Shown: positions 8,766 through 18,850, counted from the first letter of the stretch. The stretch: DNA of 64,000 nt from UBA1794 sp031552405 (GCA_031552405.1 JAVBMN010000023.1:62001-126000), one strand, 5' to 3'. Numbers and translations: made by a program. Notes: generated from the sequence alone by a model not told the origin.

Positions 8766-10103
8766 ATGGATCTGTTGAAAAACCTCTTCAAAGGAGATAA
8801 GGTGATATGGGTCATCTTTCTTTTCCTCTGCCTGATCTCTATTGTAGAAGTCTTCAGTGCTACAAGTACGCTTAGTTACAAGACTGGCAATCACTGGGGA
8901 CCTATCACGCAACATACCATTATTCTTATTGCGGGCGCTCTGATTGTCTGGGCGGTACATTTAATGAATTACAGGCTTTTCCAGCTTATTCCTCTTGTGC
9001 TTGTTCCTTTGTCGGCCATATTACTGATCATCGTCTTTATCATGGGTTTAGGAGGCGATAAAGTAAATAACGCTGCACGATGGATGACTCTGTTTGGCAT
9101 ACAATTTCAACCTTCCGAATTGGCCAAGATGGCTGTAATAGTCACTGTTTCTTTCATTCTGGCCAAAAACCAGGAAAACGCCAAAGCAAATAAAAAAGCC
9201 TTCAAATGGATCCTTATTATCACTGCTGTTTTTATTGCCCTTATCGCGCCGGAGAACCTTTCGACAGCTGCCCTATTGGGATTGGTAGTGTACATCATGA
9301 TGTTCATCGGAAGGATTGACACCAAGAAGATGCTCAAATTAACGGCTCTCTTTGTAGGAGTTGTAGCATTTGCACTGGCATTTGTCATACTATACCCTAA
9401 TAAAAGCGAGGAAGAGCAAGTCGAAACCAGTACAGAGATGGTTAGCTCCACAACTCCCGACCAGGCAGAGAAGAAAAAAAGCAGTTTCTTTTCACGTATC
9501 CCTACCTGGAAGAACCGTATCAACAAGTTCATTCACCCGAATGATGTACCTCCCAGCGAATACGACATTGACGATGATGCGCAAATAGCACACGCCAGAA
9601 TTGCCATTGCAAAGAGCAATATAATCGGGAAGATGCCAGGGAACAGTGAAGAGCGTGATTTCCTCTCGCAGGCCTTTTCCGACTTCATCTTCGCCATCAT
9701 CATCGAAGAGCTTGGGTTGATCGGCGGAATATTCGTAATTGCCCTTTACATCTGGCTGCTCATCCGCGCAGGAAAGATTGCAAGAAAGGCAAAAGGTAAT
9801 TTTGCCACCTTCCTGGTAATGAGTATTGCCATGATACTGGTAATCCAGGCTATGGTCAACATGTGCGTAGCAGTAGGGATAATACCTGTTACCGGTCAGC
9901 CACTTCCGTTGATCAGTAAAGGAGGAACTTCTACCTGGATCAACTGCGCCTATATCGGCATGATACTGAGCGTCAGCAGATACACTGCCAAGTTGGAAGA
10001 AAGCGAGAAGAATGAGTTTCAGACCGAGCCTGACACCGAACTAAATAAAGAACAGCTTATTGCAGAAGAAGAGCATTTGTCGGCTCCTGCAATCCACAAT
10101 TAA
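8766..10103 (+). CDS. ftsW: Septal SEDS glycosyltransferase FtsW
   Basis: This 445-residue polytopic membrane protein of the SEDS family polymerises lipid II together with FtsI at the division site. About ten hydrophobic segments are visible, and the C-terminal GQPLPLISKGGTS signature is the SEDS hallmark. A long soluble segment (about 210-290, rich in E/K/S, including EEEQVETSTEMVSS) separates the two membrane halves, longer than in E. coli FtsW. The C-terminal tail is acidic. Its position between murD and murG is the usual dcw order. Confidence 0.93.
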   Translation: MDLLKNLFKGDKVIWVIFLFLCLISIVEVFSATSTLSYKTGNHWGPITQHTIILIAGALIVWAVHLMNYRLFQLIPLVLVPLSAILLIIVFIMGLGGDKVNNAARWMTLFGIQFQPSELAKMAVIVTVSFILAKNQENAKANKKAFKWILIITAVFIALIAPENLSTAALLGLVVYIMMFIGRIDTKKMLKLTALFVGVVAFALAFVILYPNKSEEEQVETSTEMVSSTTPDQAEKKKSSFFSRIPTWKNRINKFIHPNDVPPSEYDIDDDAQIAHARIAIAKSNIIGKMPGNSEERDFLSQAFSDFIFAIIIEELGLIGGIFVIALYIWLLIRAGKIARKAKGNFATFLVMSIAMILVIQAMVNMCVAVGIIPVTGQPLPLISKGGTSTWINCAYIGMILSVSRYTAKLEESEKNEFQTEPDTELNKEQLIAEEEHLSAPAIHN

Positions 10104-10108
10104 TAAAT

Positions 10109-11260
10109 ATGGAAAAGAGTCTACGCATCATCATCAGTGGCGGCGGTACAGGAGGGCATATTTTCCCTGCAGTATCCATAGCCAATGCCATCCGGGAAAG
10201 ACTTCCCAAGGTGGAAATCCTTTTTGTAGGTGCGGAAGGCAGAATGGAAATGCAGCGTGTTCCTGCTGCCGGATACCGGATCATCGGATTGCCCATAGCA
10301 GGATTTGACAGGAAGAACCCATTCAAAAACATCAGTGTACTCTTCAAACTCTTCAAAAGCCAACAGAAAGCCCGGCAGATTATCAAGCAATTTATGCCCG
10401 ACGTAGCTGTAGGCGTAGGAGGATATGCCAGTGGCCCTACCCTCAACATGGCCGGAAAATATGGAATACCTACTCTGCTTCAGGAACAAAACTCATACGC
10501 CGGGGTTACCAATAAACTGCTGGCCAAACGTGCCAAACGCATTTGTGTGGCATACGACAAGATGGACCGTTTCTTTGAGAAGGGCAAGATCATTCTTACC
10601 GGCAACCCCATACGCCAGTCTCTACTATCCAGTGCTATCAGCCAGGAGGAAGGTCTGAAGTTCTTCAACTTGGCTACAAACCGCAGGACCCTGCTGGTCA
10701 TTGGCGGAAGCCTTGGCGCTCGCACCATCAATGAAAGCATTCTTGCCGGGGCAGAGTCTATATGTCAAGGTGAGGTACAAGTCATCTGGCAAACCGGAAA
10801 GTATTACTACTCCAGCATACTAAACAGTCTTTCCGAAACAGAAGATAGCTGCAAACCCTGCTGCAATGATAAACTGTATGTAACTGATTTCATCAGCAGC
10901 ATGGAACACGCATATGCGGCTGCCGACCTTGTTATATCCCGTGCCGGCGCAGGCTCTATTTCCGAGTTTTGCATCTTAGGAAAGCCTGTCATCTTAGTCC
11001 CCTCGCCCAATGTAGCAGAAGATCACCAAACAAAGAATGCATTGGCCTTGGTAGAAAAAGGTGCTGCAGTACTCATCAAGGACAGCGAAGCGGCCGAATC
11101 ACTCCTGCCCGCTGCCCTCAAGCTAGTAACCGATGAAACGCAGCTTGCCTCCCTGAGCAGCCAGATCCAATCGTTGGCCAAACCCCATGCCGCATCTACC
11201 ATTGCGGACGAAGTAATCAAATTAGCAACCCAATATAGAAAGAGTCATGAGAATGAATGA
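10109..11260 (+). CDS. murG: UDP-GlcNAc:lipid I N-acetylglucosaminyltransferase MurG
   Basis: This 383-residue GT28-family glycosyltransferase converts lipid I to lipid II on the inner face of the membrane. The N-terminal GGGTGGHIFPA loop (about 10-20), GVGGYASGP, the second-domain GGSLGA and RAGAGSISE segments and LIPSPNVAEDHQ-like substrate loop (here LVPSPNVAEDHQ) are MurG signatures. It starts 5 bp after ftsW and overlaps murC by 14 bp. Confidence 0.95.
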   Translation: MEKSLRIIISGGGTGGHIFPAVSIANAIRERLPKVEILFVGAEGRMEMQRVPAAGYRIIGLPIAGFDRKNPFKNISVLFKLFKSQQKARQIIKQFMPDVAVGVGGYASGPTLNMAGKYGIPTLLQEQNSYAGVTNKLLAKRAKRICVAYDKMDRFFEKGKIILTGNPIRQSLLSSAISQEEGLKFFNLATNRRTLLVIGGSLGARTINESILAGAESICQGEVQVIWQTGKYYYSSILNSLSETEDSCKPCCNDKLYVTDFISSMEHAYAAADLVISRAGAGSISEFCILGKPVILVPSPNVAEDHQTKNALALVEKGAAVLIKDSEAAESLLPAALKLVTDETQLASLSSQIQSLAKPHAASTIADEVIKLATQYRKSHENE

Positions 11261-12626
11261 TATACACTCCGTTTACTTTATCGGAGCCGGTGGCATAGGA
11301 ATGAGTGCTTTGGAACGATACTTCCTTTCCTGCGGAAAGCAGGTGGGAGGATATGACCGCACCCCCAGCGCACTGACCGACCAACTCATTAAAGAAGGTA
11401 TCTGCATTCATTTCGAGGACAATGTCCAACTAATCTCTGATTCTTTCCTGGACAAGGAGCATACTCTGGTGGTAATCACGCCAGCCATTCCCGCCGATCA
11501 TCAAGAGATGAACTATTTCAGAAATCACGGTTTCGAAATGCAGAAGCGCGCACAGGTACTCGGCACTATTACAGCAGCAACCCGTGCACTCTGCGTAGCC
11601 GGCACACATGGAAAGACTACCACTTCCACGATGGCCGCGCATATTATGCATCACAGTTCGTTAGGCTGCACCGGATTCCTGGGAGGCATCTCCAACAACT
11701 ATCACAGCAACCTAATCCTAAACGAAAAGAGCCCTTTTACAGTGATAGAAGCTGATGAGTTTGACCGTTCTTTTCATCAACTCCATCCCGAAATTACGAT
11801 CATTACATCCACTGATGCCGATCACTTAGACATCTATGGCACCAAAGAAGCCTATTTGGAGAGTTTCCGCCATTACACCTCACTGATCCGCCCGGGAGGA
11901 GCACTTATCCTTCACCGGAATCTGGAGATGAAACCTGACGTACAAGAAGGAGTGCACATTTACACCTACGACCGCCATGAGGGAGATTTTCACGCCGAGC
12001 GAATCCGCATAGGCGGGGGAGAGATCATGTTTGACCTGGTTACACCACAAGGTGTTATCGCCGATATCTCATTGGGAGTACCGGTAAGTATCAATATTGA
12101 CAATAGCATTGCCGCCATGGCCATGTGCCTGCTGGCTGGTGCAACCCCTGAAGAGGTGCATGATGCGATGGGCTCCTTTCGCGGAGTGGAACGCAGATTC
12201 GACTTCAAGATTAAAACCGAATCGAAAGCCTTTCTGAGCGACTATGCCCACCACCCGGACGAGATCCGGCAAAGCCTCCTTTCTTTACGAGAATTGTACC
12301 CGGGAAAGAAAGTAACAGCCGTATTCCAACCTCACCTATATACTCGTACGCGCGATTTCTATATGGAGTTCGCCGAGGCACTCTCCATTGCCGACGAGAT
12401 CCTACTGACTGAGATATATCCCGCCCGTGAATTACCGATTCCCGGTATTACAAGCCGGATTATCTTCGATCACCTTCGCCCTGACAGGGAGAAGAGCATT
12501 TGCCCCAAAGAGGAACTGACAGACAAGTTACGCCAGATAGATACAGACGTACTCCTTATTTTAGGAGCTGGCGATATAGACAATCTCGTACCCGAGATTA
12601 AGCAGGTTGTAGAAAAGCTATGGTAA
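11247..12626 (+). CDS. murC: UDP-N-acetylmuramate:L-alanine ligase MurC
   Basis: This 459-residue cytoplasmic Mur ligase adds L-alanine to UDP-MurNAc, the first step of stem-peptide assembly. The N-terminal FIGAGGIGMSALE loop, the ATP-binding GTHGKTTTS, EADEFDRSF, and the C-terminal DYAHHPDEI and FQPHLYTRTRDF motifs are diagnostic. ATG codons at 11247 and 11253 are both possible starts; either overlaps the end of murG. The 3' end overlaps ftsQ by 7 bp. Confidence 0.95.
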   Translation: MRMNDIHSVYFIGAGGIGMSALERYFLSCGKQVGGYDRTPSALTDQLIKEGICIHFEDNVQLISDSFLDKEHTLVVITPAIPADHQEMNYFRNHGFEMQKRAQVLGTITAATRALCVAGTHGKTTTSTMAAHIMHHSSLGCTGFLGGISNNYHSNLILNEKSPFTVIEADEFDRSFHQLHPEITIITSTDADHLDIYGTKEAYLESFRHYTSLIRPGGALILHRNLEMKPDVQEGVHIYTYDRHEGDFHAERIRIGGGEIMFDLVTPQGVIADISLGVPVSINIDNSIAAMAMCLLAGATPEEVHDAMGSFRGVERRFDFKIKTESKAFLSDYAHHPDEIRQSLLSLRELYPGKKVTAVFQPHLYTRTRDFYMEFAEALSIADEILLTEIYPARELPIPGITSRIIFDHLRPDREKSICPKEELTDKLRQIDTDVLLILGAGDIDNLVPEIKQVVEKLW

Positions 12627-13360
12627 AAAAGGCATTTATTCTAGTATTTATTTTAGGGCTCTTTGTGTATCTGCTGATCGCTATGAGCTTTCTAAACAAA
12701 CCTTCGGCAGAGGCCCGCTGTACGGCTGTAGATATTGTATTGATGGAAAAATCTGAAAAAGGCTTTATCTCCGCAAAAGAAGTAAAAAGCATTCTACAAA
12801 GTAAAGGCCTCTTCCCGCAAGGAGAACGTATGCACGATATCAACACCCGCCTGATAGAACAGACCCTCAATCAGCAAGCGTTGATCAATTATTCCGAGTG
12901 CTACAAGACATCCGATGATAAGATTATCATAGAGATCTATCAGCGAATCCCCATTCTCCATGTATTGAGTGACAATGGAGAAGAATATTATATTGACAAG
13001 AACGGAGCTATCGTTGTGGCACCCGCACTAAACGCAGCCTATTTACCAATAGTAACCGGTGCAGTACAAAAAAAAGGCGCCGGGAACACACTAAAAGAGA
13101 TAGGTTTATATATGAAGGAGAACCCCTATTGGAAGGATAAGATTGCACAAATCCACTTCACAGCCGAACAAAATATTGAGCTGTTTCCCTGCGAGGAAGA
13201 CTTTACCATCTCACTGGGTTCGCTTCAGGACTATGAAAAAAAGATGGACCGGCTCCAGCAGTTTTACAAGCGAGGGCTAAAAACCATCGGATGGGATAAA
13301 TATTCCCGGATCAACATTGAATTCAGTAATCAAATTATCTGCACCAAGAAAGAGAAATAA
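12620..13360 (+). CDS. ftsQ: Cell-division protein FtsQ
   Basis: This 246-residue bitopic membrane protein has a very short cytoplasmic N-terminus, one membrane segment at about 5-22 (FILVFILGLFVYLLIAM), then a POTRA-like and a beta domain in the periplasm. FtsQ links early and late divisome proteins in a complex with FtsL and FtsB. Identification rests on topology, the IEIYQRIPILHV POTRA/beta boundary segment, and position between murC and ftsA. It overlaps murC by 7 bp and is 13 bp before ftsA. Confidence 0.88.
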   Translation: MVKKAFILVFILGLFVYLLIAMSFLNKPSAEARCTAVDIVLMEKSEKGFISAKEVKSILQSKGLFPQGERMHDINTRLIEQTLNQQALINYSECYKTSDDKIIIEIYQRIPILHVLSDNGEEYYIDKNGAIVVAPALNAAYLPIVTGAVQKKGAGNTLKEIGLYMKENPYWKDKIAQIHFTAEQNIELFPCEEDFTISLGSLQDYEKKMDRLQQFYKRGLKTIGWDKYSRINIEFSNQIICTKKEK

Positions 13361-13373
13361 GGAGAAACAAGAT

Positions 13374-14744
13374 ATGGCAGAGAATAAGTACATTGTAGCA
13401 ATTGAACTTGGGTCATCAAAGATCGCAGGTATTGTAGGAACGAAAGCCAATGATGGTAACATCAAAATATTGGCATACGCACAAAAAGAGTCCATCTCGT
13501 TCATTCGCAAAGGCGTAGTGTTCAACATCGACCAAACTGTAGCAGCGCTTCTTGATATAAAGAAACAACTGGAAGAAACCATTGACCGCCCCATATCCCG
13601 CGCATACGTGGGCATTTGCGGACTATCTACACATAGCAAACTTCGCGTGATATCCCGCCATTTCATGGAGGAAACACGCATCACCGCGGAAATAGAAGAA
13701 GGTATTACTAAGGAAAATGTGAACCAGTCTCAGACAGAAGAAGACATTCTGGATGTGATTACTCAGGAATACAGAATAGGAAACACCACTCAGACCGAGC
13801 CCATTGGGGCACTCACCACACTGATTGAGGGAAACTTCCTAAACATCGTAGCCCGCCCCTCCATTCGCAAACACATGCAACGTTGTTTTGAACAGGCAGG
13901 CATACAAGTCATTGAGTTCATCGTTTCGCCACAAGCCACTGCCACTACCGCCTTGGCAGCTGCCGAAACACGCAGTGGATGCGCATTGGTAGACGTCGGT
14001 GCCGAAACTACTACCGTAAGTGTGTTTAAAAGCAACCTATTACGGTATCTCAGCGTAATTCCTATCGGATCGGCCAGTATCACACGAGACCTCTGTACTC
14101 CTACCCCTCTGGAGGAAGAAGAAGCCGAAGATATAAAGCGTAAATACGGCACAGCCCTTTTCATGCCGCATAATGAACACGCCGAAACAGAGAAGGAAGT
14201 GATCGACATACCTCTTACCAACAGCCGTTCACTCAGTAGCAAAACAGTGGCCCTATATACCTCCGCACGCGCCGAGGAAATACTGACCAACGCCTGGCAA
14301 CAAATAAAGAACTCCGGATACGACGGGGAATTACTTGGAGGTATTATCCTCACAGGTGGCGGTTCCAACCTGAACAAGATGGAAGAAGCCATGCAGGCTA
14401 TCTCCCAGATTAAGCCTTGCCGACTGGCCTCCTCCATACGCTCCAGTATAAAGTTTAGCGGGGCGTATCCAAGTAATGCAAAAGACGGTGCATGCCTTAC
14501 CATCCTCGGGCTTTTAACCTGTGGTAATGAAGAGTGTTGTCCGCCGAAAACAGAGGAAGCACCTGAAGTGTCTACCTACGGTCACACCATGCAGATACTC
14601 CCCGAAGAGCCTGTGGAGAGTATTGAAACCGAAGAAGAGGAAGATAAGACTCCAAAGAAAGCATCCAATAAGAGAAGGCTTTTCGGCGAAACGCTGGATA
14701 AAATTAAAAGAGGCTTAACCTCCATCATTGACGACGATAAATAA
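13374..14744 (+). CDS. ftsA: Cell-division protein FtsA (actin-like FtsZ tether)
   Basis: This 456-residue actin-fold ATPase anchors FtsZ filaments to the membrane. It has the N-terminal phosphate-1 loop AIELGSSKIAG, the SHS2-type 1C domain, the second phosphate loop VDVGAETTTVSVF, and the adenosine motif LTGGGSNL. The basic C-terminus (about 430-456; RRLFGETLDKIKRGLTSII) could form the amphipathic membrane-targeting helix. The start at 13374 follows an AAGGAG site at 13359-13364; an earlier in-frame start at 13317 lies within ftsQ. ftsZ follows 24 bp later. Confidence 0.94.
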   Translation: MAENKYIVAIELGSSKIAGIVGTKANDGNIKILAYAQKESISFIRKGVVFNIDQTVAALLDIKKQLEETIDRPISRAYVGICGLSTHSKLRVISRHFMEETRITAEIEEGITKENVNQSQTEEDILDVITQEYRIGNTTQTEPIGALTTLIEGNFLNIVARPSIRKHMQRCFEQAGIQVIEFIVSPQATATTALAAAETRSGCALVDVGAETTTVSVFKSNLLRYLSVIPIGSASITRDLCTPTPLEEEEAEDIKRKYGTALFMPHNEHAETEKEVIDIPLTNSRSLSSKTVALYTSARAEEILTNAWQQIKNSGYDGELLGGIILTGGGSNLNKMEEAMQAISQIKPCRLASSIRSSIKFSGAYPSNAKDGACLTILGLLTCGNEECCPPKTEEAPEVSTYGHTMQILPEEPVESIETEEEEDKTPKKASNKRRLFGETLDKIKRGLTSIIDDDK

Positions 14745-14768
14745 CCTTGTAATTTAAAACAAAACATT

Positions 14769-16082
14769 ATGTCAACCCCCATAAAACCCTTAGAAGAGCT
14801 CAGACTCAGTTCTGAAACTCCCAGTATCATCAAAGTAATTGGTGTGGGAGGTGGTGGCGGTAACGCAGTAAACCACATGTACAAAGAAGGCATCCATGAT
14901 GTAAACTTTGTACTTTGCAATACAGACAGACAAGCACTGATTGAATCCGACATACCCATCAAGATCCAGATAGGCCCAGGGCTTGGGGCTGGTAACATTC
15001 CCCAAAAAGCCGAAGACTATGCGGAAGAGAGCTACGAGGAAATCCAAAACCTGTTCAATGACGGTACCCAGATGGCCTTCATCACCGCCGGTATGGGTGG
15101 TGGAACCGGTACCGGCGCAGCTCCTGTCATTGCACGTATCGCCAAAGATATGAACATCCTTACCGTAGGTATCGTTACGATCCCATTCGTGTTTGAAGGT
15201 AAAGGAAAAATCATTCAGGCTTTGAACGGTGTGGATCGCATAGCACAGCATGTAGATGCGCTATTGGTTATTAATAACGAGCGATTGCGCGAGATCTACG
15301 CGGACCTTTCTGTCCTGAACGCATTCGGTAAAGCGGATGACACGCTCTCCATCGCCGCCAAAAGCATCGCCGAGATTATCACTGTAAGGGGAAAGATCAA
15401 TCTCGACTTTGCCGACGTGAAGACTACCCTCAAAGACGGTGGCGTGGCCATTATGAGTATCGGATACGGAGAAGGAGAAAACCGTCTGAACAAAGCTATT
15501 GAAGACGCACTCCATTCGCCCCTCCTCAACAACAACGATGTATTTGATGCCAAGAAGGTATTATTCAATATCTCCTTCAGCGAGGAGTCTGAACTCATAA
15601 TGGATGAAATGAACGACGTACATGAGTTTATGGACAAGTTTCATCGCGATGTGAAAGTCATTTGGGGAGTCGCTGTAGACAACAGCCTCAAGAAGAAAGT
15701 AAAAATCACGATCCTTGCTACCGGATTCGGCATGAAGGATGTACCTGGTATGGCTAAGCTCACTACCATCCGCACCTCCGAAAAAGCGCAAGAGATAGCC
15801 GATATACAAGATCAACAAGATAAAGACGATACACGTATCGCGAGTGCCTACGGCGATTCTATTACAAAGAACCAAGCCAGAAAGCCCCACAATATTTACG
15901 TATTCAGCATGGAAGATCTCACCAACGAAGGGGTTATCTCTATGGTAGAGGGGACGCCTACCTACAAACGAGAGAGAGAGACCCTGAAAGAGATCACGCG
16001 TCTTTCCAAGAACGAAGGAAATCCTCTTCCTCCCGAAGAAGCGGATGACAACAGTTCCTCGGCCACCATTTTATTCAGCTAA
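14769..16082 (+). CDS. ftsZ: Cell-division GTPase FtsZ
   Basis: This 437-residue tubulin homologue polymerises into the division ring. The nucleotide-binding VGGGGGNAVNHM loop, the tubulin signature GGGTGTG at 110-116, and the T7 catalytic loop Asn211-Leu-Asp213 with Asp216 are intact. A variable acidic linker at about 340-410 leads to a short C-terminal tail. The tail ends SSSATILFS, which differs from the usual FtsA-binding peptide and may be extended from it. A 13-bp gap separates it from the YqeY-like gene, which appears to be the last gene of the cluster. Confidence 0.96.
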   Translation: MSTPIKPLEELRLSSETPSIIKVIGVGGGGGNAVNHMYKEGIHDVNFVLCNTDRQALIESDIPIKIQIGPGLGAGNIPQKAEDYAEESYEEIQNLFNDGTQMAFITAGMGGGTGTGAAPVIARIAKDMNILTVGIVTIPFVFEGKGKIIQALNGVDRIAQHVDALLVINNERLREIYADLSVLNAFGKADDTLSIAAKSIAEIITVRGKINLDFADVKTTLKDGGVAIMSIGYGEGENRLNKAIEDALHSPLLNNNDVFDAKKVLFNISFSEESELIMDEMNDVHEFMDKFHRDVKVIWGVAVDNSLKKKVKITILATGFGMKDVPGMAKLTTIRTSEKAQEIADIQDQQDKDDTRIASAYGDSITKNQARKPHNIYVFSMEDLTNEGVISMVEGTPTYKRERETLKEITRLSKNEGNPLPPEEADDNSSSATILFS

Positions 16083-16095
16083 TAAAACAAATGAT

Positions 16096-16545
16096 ATGAA
16101 TCTTTTTGACCAAGTAAGCAATGACATCAAAGAAGCGATGAAGGCTCGCGAGAAAGTACGTTTAGAAGCCCTTCGCAACATTAAGAAGCTATTCCTCGAA
16201 GCCAAAACAGCTCCAGGAGCCAATGATGAGTTGAGTGACGACACCGCCCTGAAGATCATCCAAAAGTTGGTGAAACAAGGCAAAGACTCGGCCACTATCT
16301 ATAGCGAGCAGGGACGCACCGACTTAGCCGAAGAGGAACTGGCCCAGGTGCAAGCTATTGAGTGTTACCTTCCTCAACAGATGACCGCCGAAGAGCTGGA
16401 AGCAGCCCTGAAAACTATTATTGCCGAAACCGGCGCTAGCGGCGCTAAGGATATGGGCAAGGTCATGGGAGCCGCCAGCAAACAACTAGCCGGAAAGGCA
16501 GAAGGAAAAGCGATCTCTGCCTGCGTGAAGCAGTTATTGGGATAA
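16096..16545 (+). CDS. GatB/YqeY-domain protein
   Basis: This 149-residue small helical cytoplasmic protein belongs to the YqeY family, which resembles the tail domain of the amidotransferase subunit GatB. The central motif ALKIIQKLVKQGKDSATIYSEQGRTDLAEEE and C-terminal GAKDMGKVMGAASKQLAGKAEG are family hallmarks. Free-standing YqeY has no firmly established function; a role in tRNA-dependent amidation is only suggested by homology. The start at 16096 is chosen over 16045, which lies inside ftsZ. It is followed by a perfect hairpin at 16553-16582, probably the end of the dcw transcript. Confidence 0.9.
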   Translation: MNLFDQVSNDIKEAMKAREKVRLEALRNIKKLFLEAKTAPGANDELSDDTALKIIQKLVKQGKDSATIYSEQGRTDLAEEELAQVQAIECYLPQQMTAEELEAALKTIIAETGASGAKDMGKVMGAASKQLAGKAEGKAISACVKQLLG

Positions 16546-16552
16546 GCATCGC

Positions 16553-16582
16553 GTGAGGGCATAGCAAGGATTATGCCCTCAC
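16553..16582 (+). terminator. Hairpin after the dcw/yqeY transcript
   Basis: An 11-bp perfect inverted repeat (GTGAGGGCATA at 16553-16563 and its complement at 16572-16582) with an 8-nt loop lies 8 bp after the yqeY-like stop. No T-run follows, so it may be a weak intrinsic terminator or a 3'-end stabiliser. Confidence 0.55.
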
Positions 16583-16649
16583 ACGATACTACCCAGTCCT
16601 TCGAACTCTTTCCCACCTTATCTCGTTACTTCTTTTAAATACTATCTGT

Positions 16650-18842
16650 ATGGAGAAAGCAAAGAAAAACTACCTCATCTATCTGCTAATGTTACTATTC
16701 TTCGGAGTATGTATCTATGGAGCAATAGTTGAAGGTGAACGTTTCCTGCATTTTACATCTTCCGAAGCGAAAAGCACAGAAGATGCATTCACGCTATTCC
16801 ACTCCATACTATTACACAACTTAACCAATCCCTTTGCCACCCTCCTTATACAGATCATTGTTGTACTGCTGGCGGTACGCTTCTTTGGTTTTCTGTCTCA
16901 GTATATCGGTCAGCCAGGGGTAATTGGTGAGATTATAGCCGGTATTGTATTGGGGCCCTCCGTGCTGGGGGCGCTTTTCCCGGAGTTCTTCGGCTTTCTG
17001 TTTCGACCGGAGTCATTAACCAATCTGGAGCTGGTCAGCCAGTTAGGGCTGGTACTCTTTATGTTTGTCATAGGCATGGAGGTAGACTTCAGCGTACTAA
17101 AGAGTAAGATTAATGAAACACTGGTCATCAGCCATGCCGGCATCCTCGTGCCGTTTTTCCTGGGCTTGATGGCTTCGCACTGGATTTATGAGAAGTATGC
17201 ATCGCACCAGACAGCCTTCCTGCCTTTTGCCCTCTTCATAGGCATTTCCATGAGTATCACGGCCTTTCCGGTCCTGGCGCGTATCATCCAGGAGCGAAAC
17301 ATGACACGCAAACCCGTAGGCATCCTCACCATAGCCTCCGCCGCCAATGACGATGTGACAGCCTGGTGCCTGCTGGCTATCGTAATAGCCATAACTAAAG
17401 CGGGAAACTTCGGCAGCGCATTGTACACCATTGCGCTTACCTTTGTCTATATCGCGGTGATGTTCCTCGTGATACGTCCTTTCCTTAAAAAGATCGGTAC
17501 GATATACTCCAATAAGGAGGTCATAAATAAGACATTTGTCAGCTTCATCTTTTTGGTACTCGTTATTTCGGCCGCACTGACCGAGGTATTGGGCATCCAT
17601 GCACTCTTCGGAGCTTTCATGGCAGGGGTGGTAATGCCGTCCAACTTTGGATTCCGCAAGGTAATCATGGAAAAGGTAGAAGACATAGCGCTGGTGTTCT
17701 TCCTGCCCCTCTTCTTTGCCTTTACCGGGCTTCGTACACAGATAGGGTTAATCAATACGCCCGACCTCTGGTGGGTATGTTTCCTATTGATTATGGTAGC
17801 CATTGTGGGAAAATTCGGTGGATGCGCACTTTCTTCACGCCTGGTGGGAGAATCCTGGAAAGACAGTCTTACCATTGGCACACTGATGAATACCCGCGGA
17901 CTGATGGAACTTGTGGCATTGAACATCGGATATGAATTGGGGGTATTACCCCCCTCTATCTTCGTGATTCTGGTAATCATGGCGCTGACCACCACATTCA
18001 TGACCACCCCACTGTTAAACCTGGTAGAGTATGCCTGCAAAGCCCGTCACATGAAAGCCGGGCCGGAACGCAAGCTACTCCTGTTCTTTGGTCGTGCCGA
18101 GACGGGAGAGAAACTGCTGTCGATTTATCACCTCCTGTTTGGCTCGCAGCTGAAACACCACCACATCTCCGCTGCGCACTTTACGCTGGGTACCGACGTG
18201 AACCGTACCAATGCGGAAGAGTTCTCCGAAGAAAGCTTCGAACCGATCTGCCAATATGCCGACAAGATGCAGATAACCATTGAGAAGCATTACAGGGTCA
18301 CAGATAATCTGGTATCCGACATGCGACACATGGCGCGTCATGAAAAGCCCGACATGTTGCTTCTGGGTGCCGGACCGCAGTTTATGAAAGATGGCAACAT
18401 GCCGCTTTCAAACGTCCCTTTCTTCGGTCTCCTTCGCCGCAAAGAGAAAGATATGATGAACAATGTGCCGTGCCCGGTAGGATTCTTTGTAAACCGCGAT
18501 TATGCTCCGGTAGAGAGCTTTTCACTACTGATCAACGGAGAAATGGACATGTTCCTCTTTGCCTACCTCAACCGATTCCTCAAAGACCAGCAACACATCA
18601 TCCACCTGTACTATTTTCCCTCTTACGAACAAGAGTACAATGCGTACATACAGAAAGTATGCAAGTCGCATCCGGAACGTATCATCTCTCATGTAGTTAA
18701 TGAGATTACCGATTTGGTGATTCCCGCATCCGGCGGACTGCTTATTGTAAGTTACGATAGCTGCGCCAGCATTGCGGCCGACAAAGAAGTTTTCAGCGCC
18801 CTCCCCTCTCTGCTCGTTATCAGGGAGCCTCAGAAGGTATAA
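16650..18842 (+). CDS. CPA2-family cation/proton antiporter with C-terminal cytosolic domain
   Basis: This 730-residue membrane protein has an N-terminal hydrophobic segment, a Na/H-exchanger-type core of about 12 membrane segments (about 65-465; QYIGQPGVIGEIIAGIVLGPSVLG is a CPA2 signature), and a soluble C-terminal part of about 260 residues that resembles tandem universal-stress-protein-like domains. The ASAANDDVTAWCLLA segment carries the paired acidic residues (DD) near the ion-binding crossover. Substrate ion (Na or K) cannot be told. It stands alone, 67 bp after the dcw hairpin, and converges on recO with only 8 bp between stop codons. Confidence 0.88.
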   Translation: MEKAKKNYLIYLLMLLFFGVCIYGAIVEGERFLHFTSSEAKSTEDAFTLFHSILLHNLTNPFATLLIQIIVVLLAVRFFGFLSQYIGQPGVIGEIIAGIVLGPSVLGALFPEFFGFLFRPESLTNLELVSQLGLVLFMFVIGMEVDFSVLKSKINETLVISHAGILVPFFLGLMASHWIYEKYASHQTAFLPFALFIGISMSITAFPVLARIIQERNMTRKPVGILTIASAANDDVTAWCLLAIVIAITKAGNFGSALYTIALTFVYIAVMFLVIRPFLKKIGTIYSNKEVINKTFVSFIFLVLVISAALTEVLGIHALFGAFMAGVVMPSNFGFRKVIMEKVEDIALVFFLPLFFAFTGLRTQIGLINTPDLWWVCFLLIMVAIVGKFGGCALSSRLVGESWKDSLTIGTLMNTRGLMELVALNIGYELGVLPPSIFVILVIMALTTTFMTTPLLNLVEYACKARHMKAGPERKLLLFFGRAETGEKLLSIYHLLFGSQLKHHHISAAHFTLGTDVNRTNAEEFSEESFEPICQYADKMQITIEKHYRVTDNLVSDMRHMARHEKPDMLLLGAGPQFMKDGNMPLSNVPFFGLLRRKEKDMMNNVPCPVGFFVNRDYAPVESFSLLINGEMDMFLFAYLNRFLKDQQHIIHLYYFPSYEQEYNAYIQKVCKSHPERIISHVVNEITDLVIPASGGLLIVSYDSCASIAADKEVFSALPSLLVIREPQKV

Positions 18843-18850
18843 GCCCCGCC

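Noticed and set aside
13790..14503. 237-codon open frame antisense to ftsA
   Set aside because: Shadow of ftsA: serine/arginine-rich, no start context, no domain.
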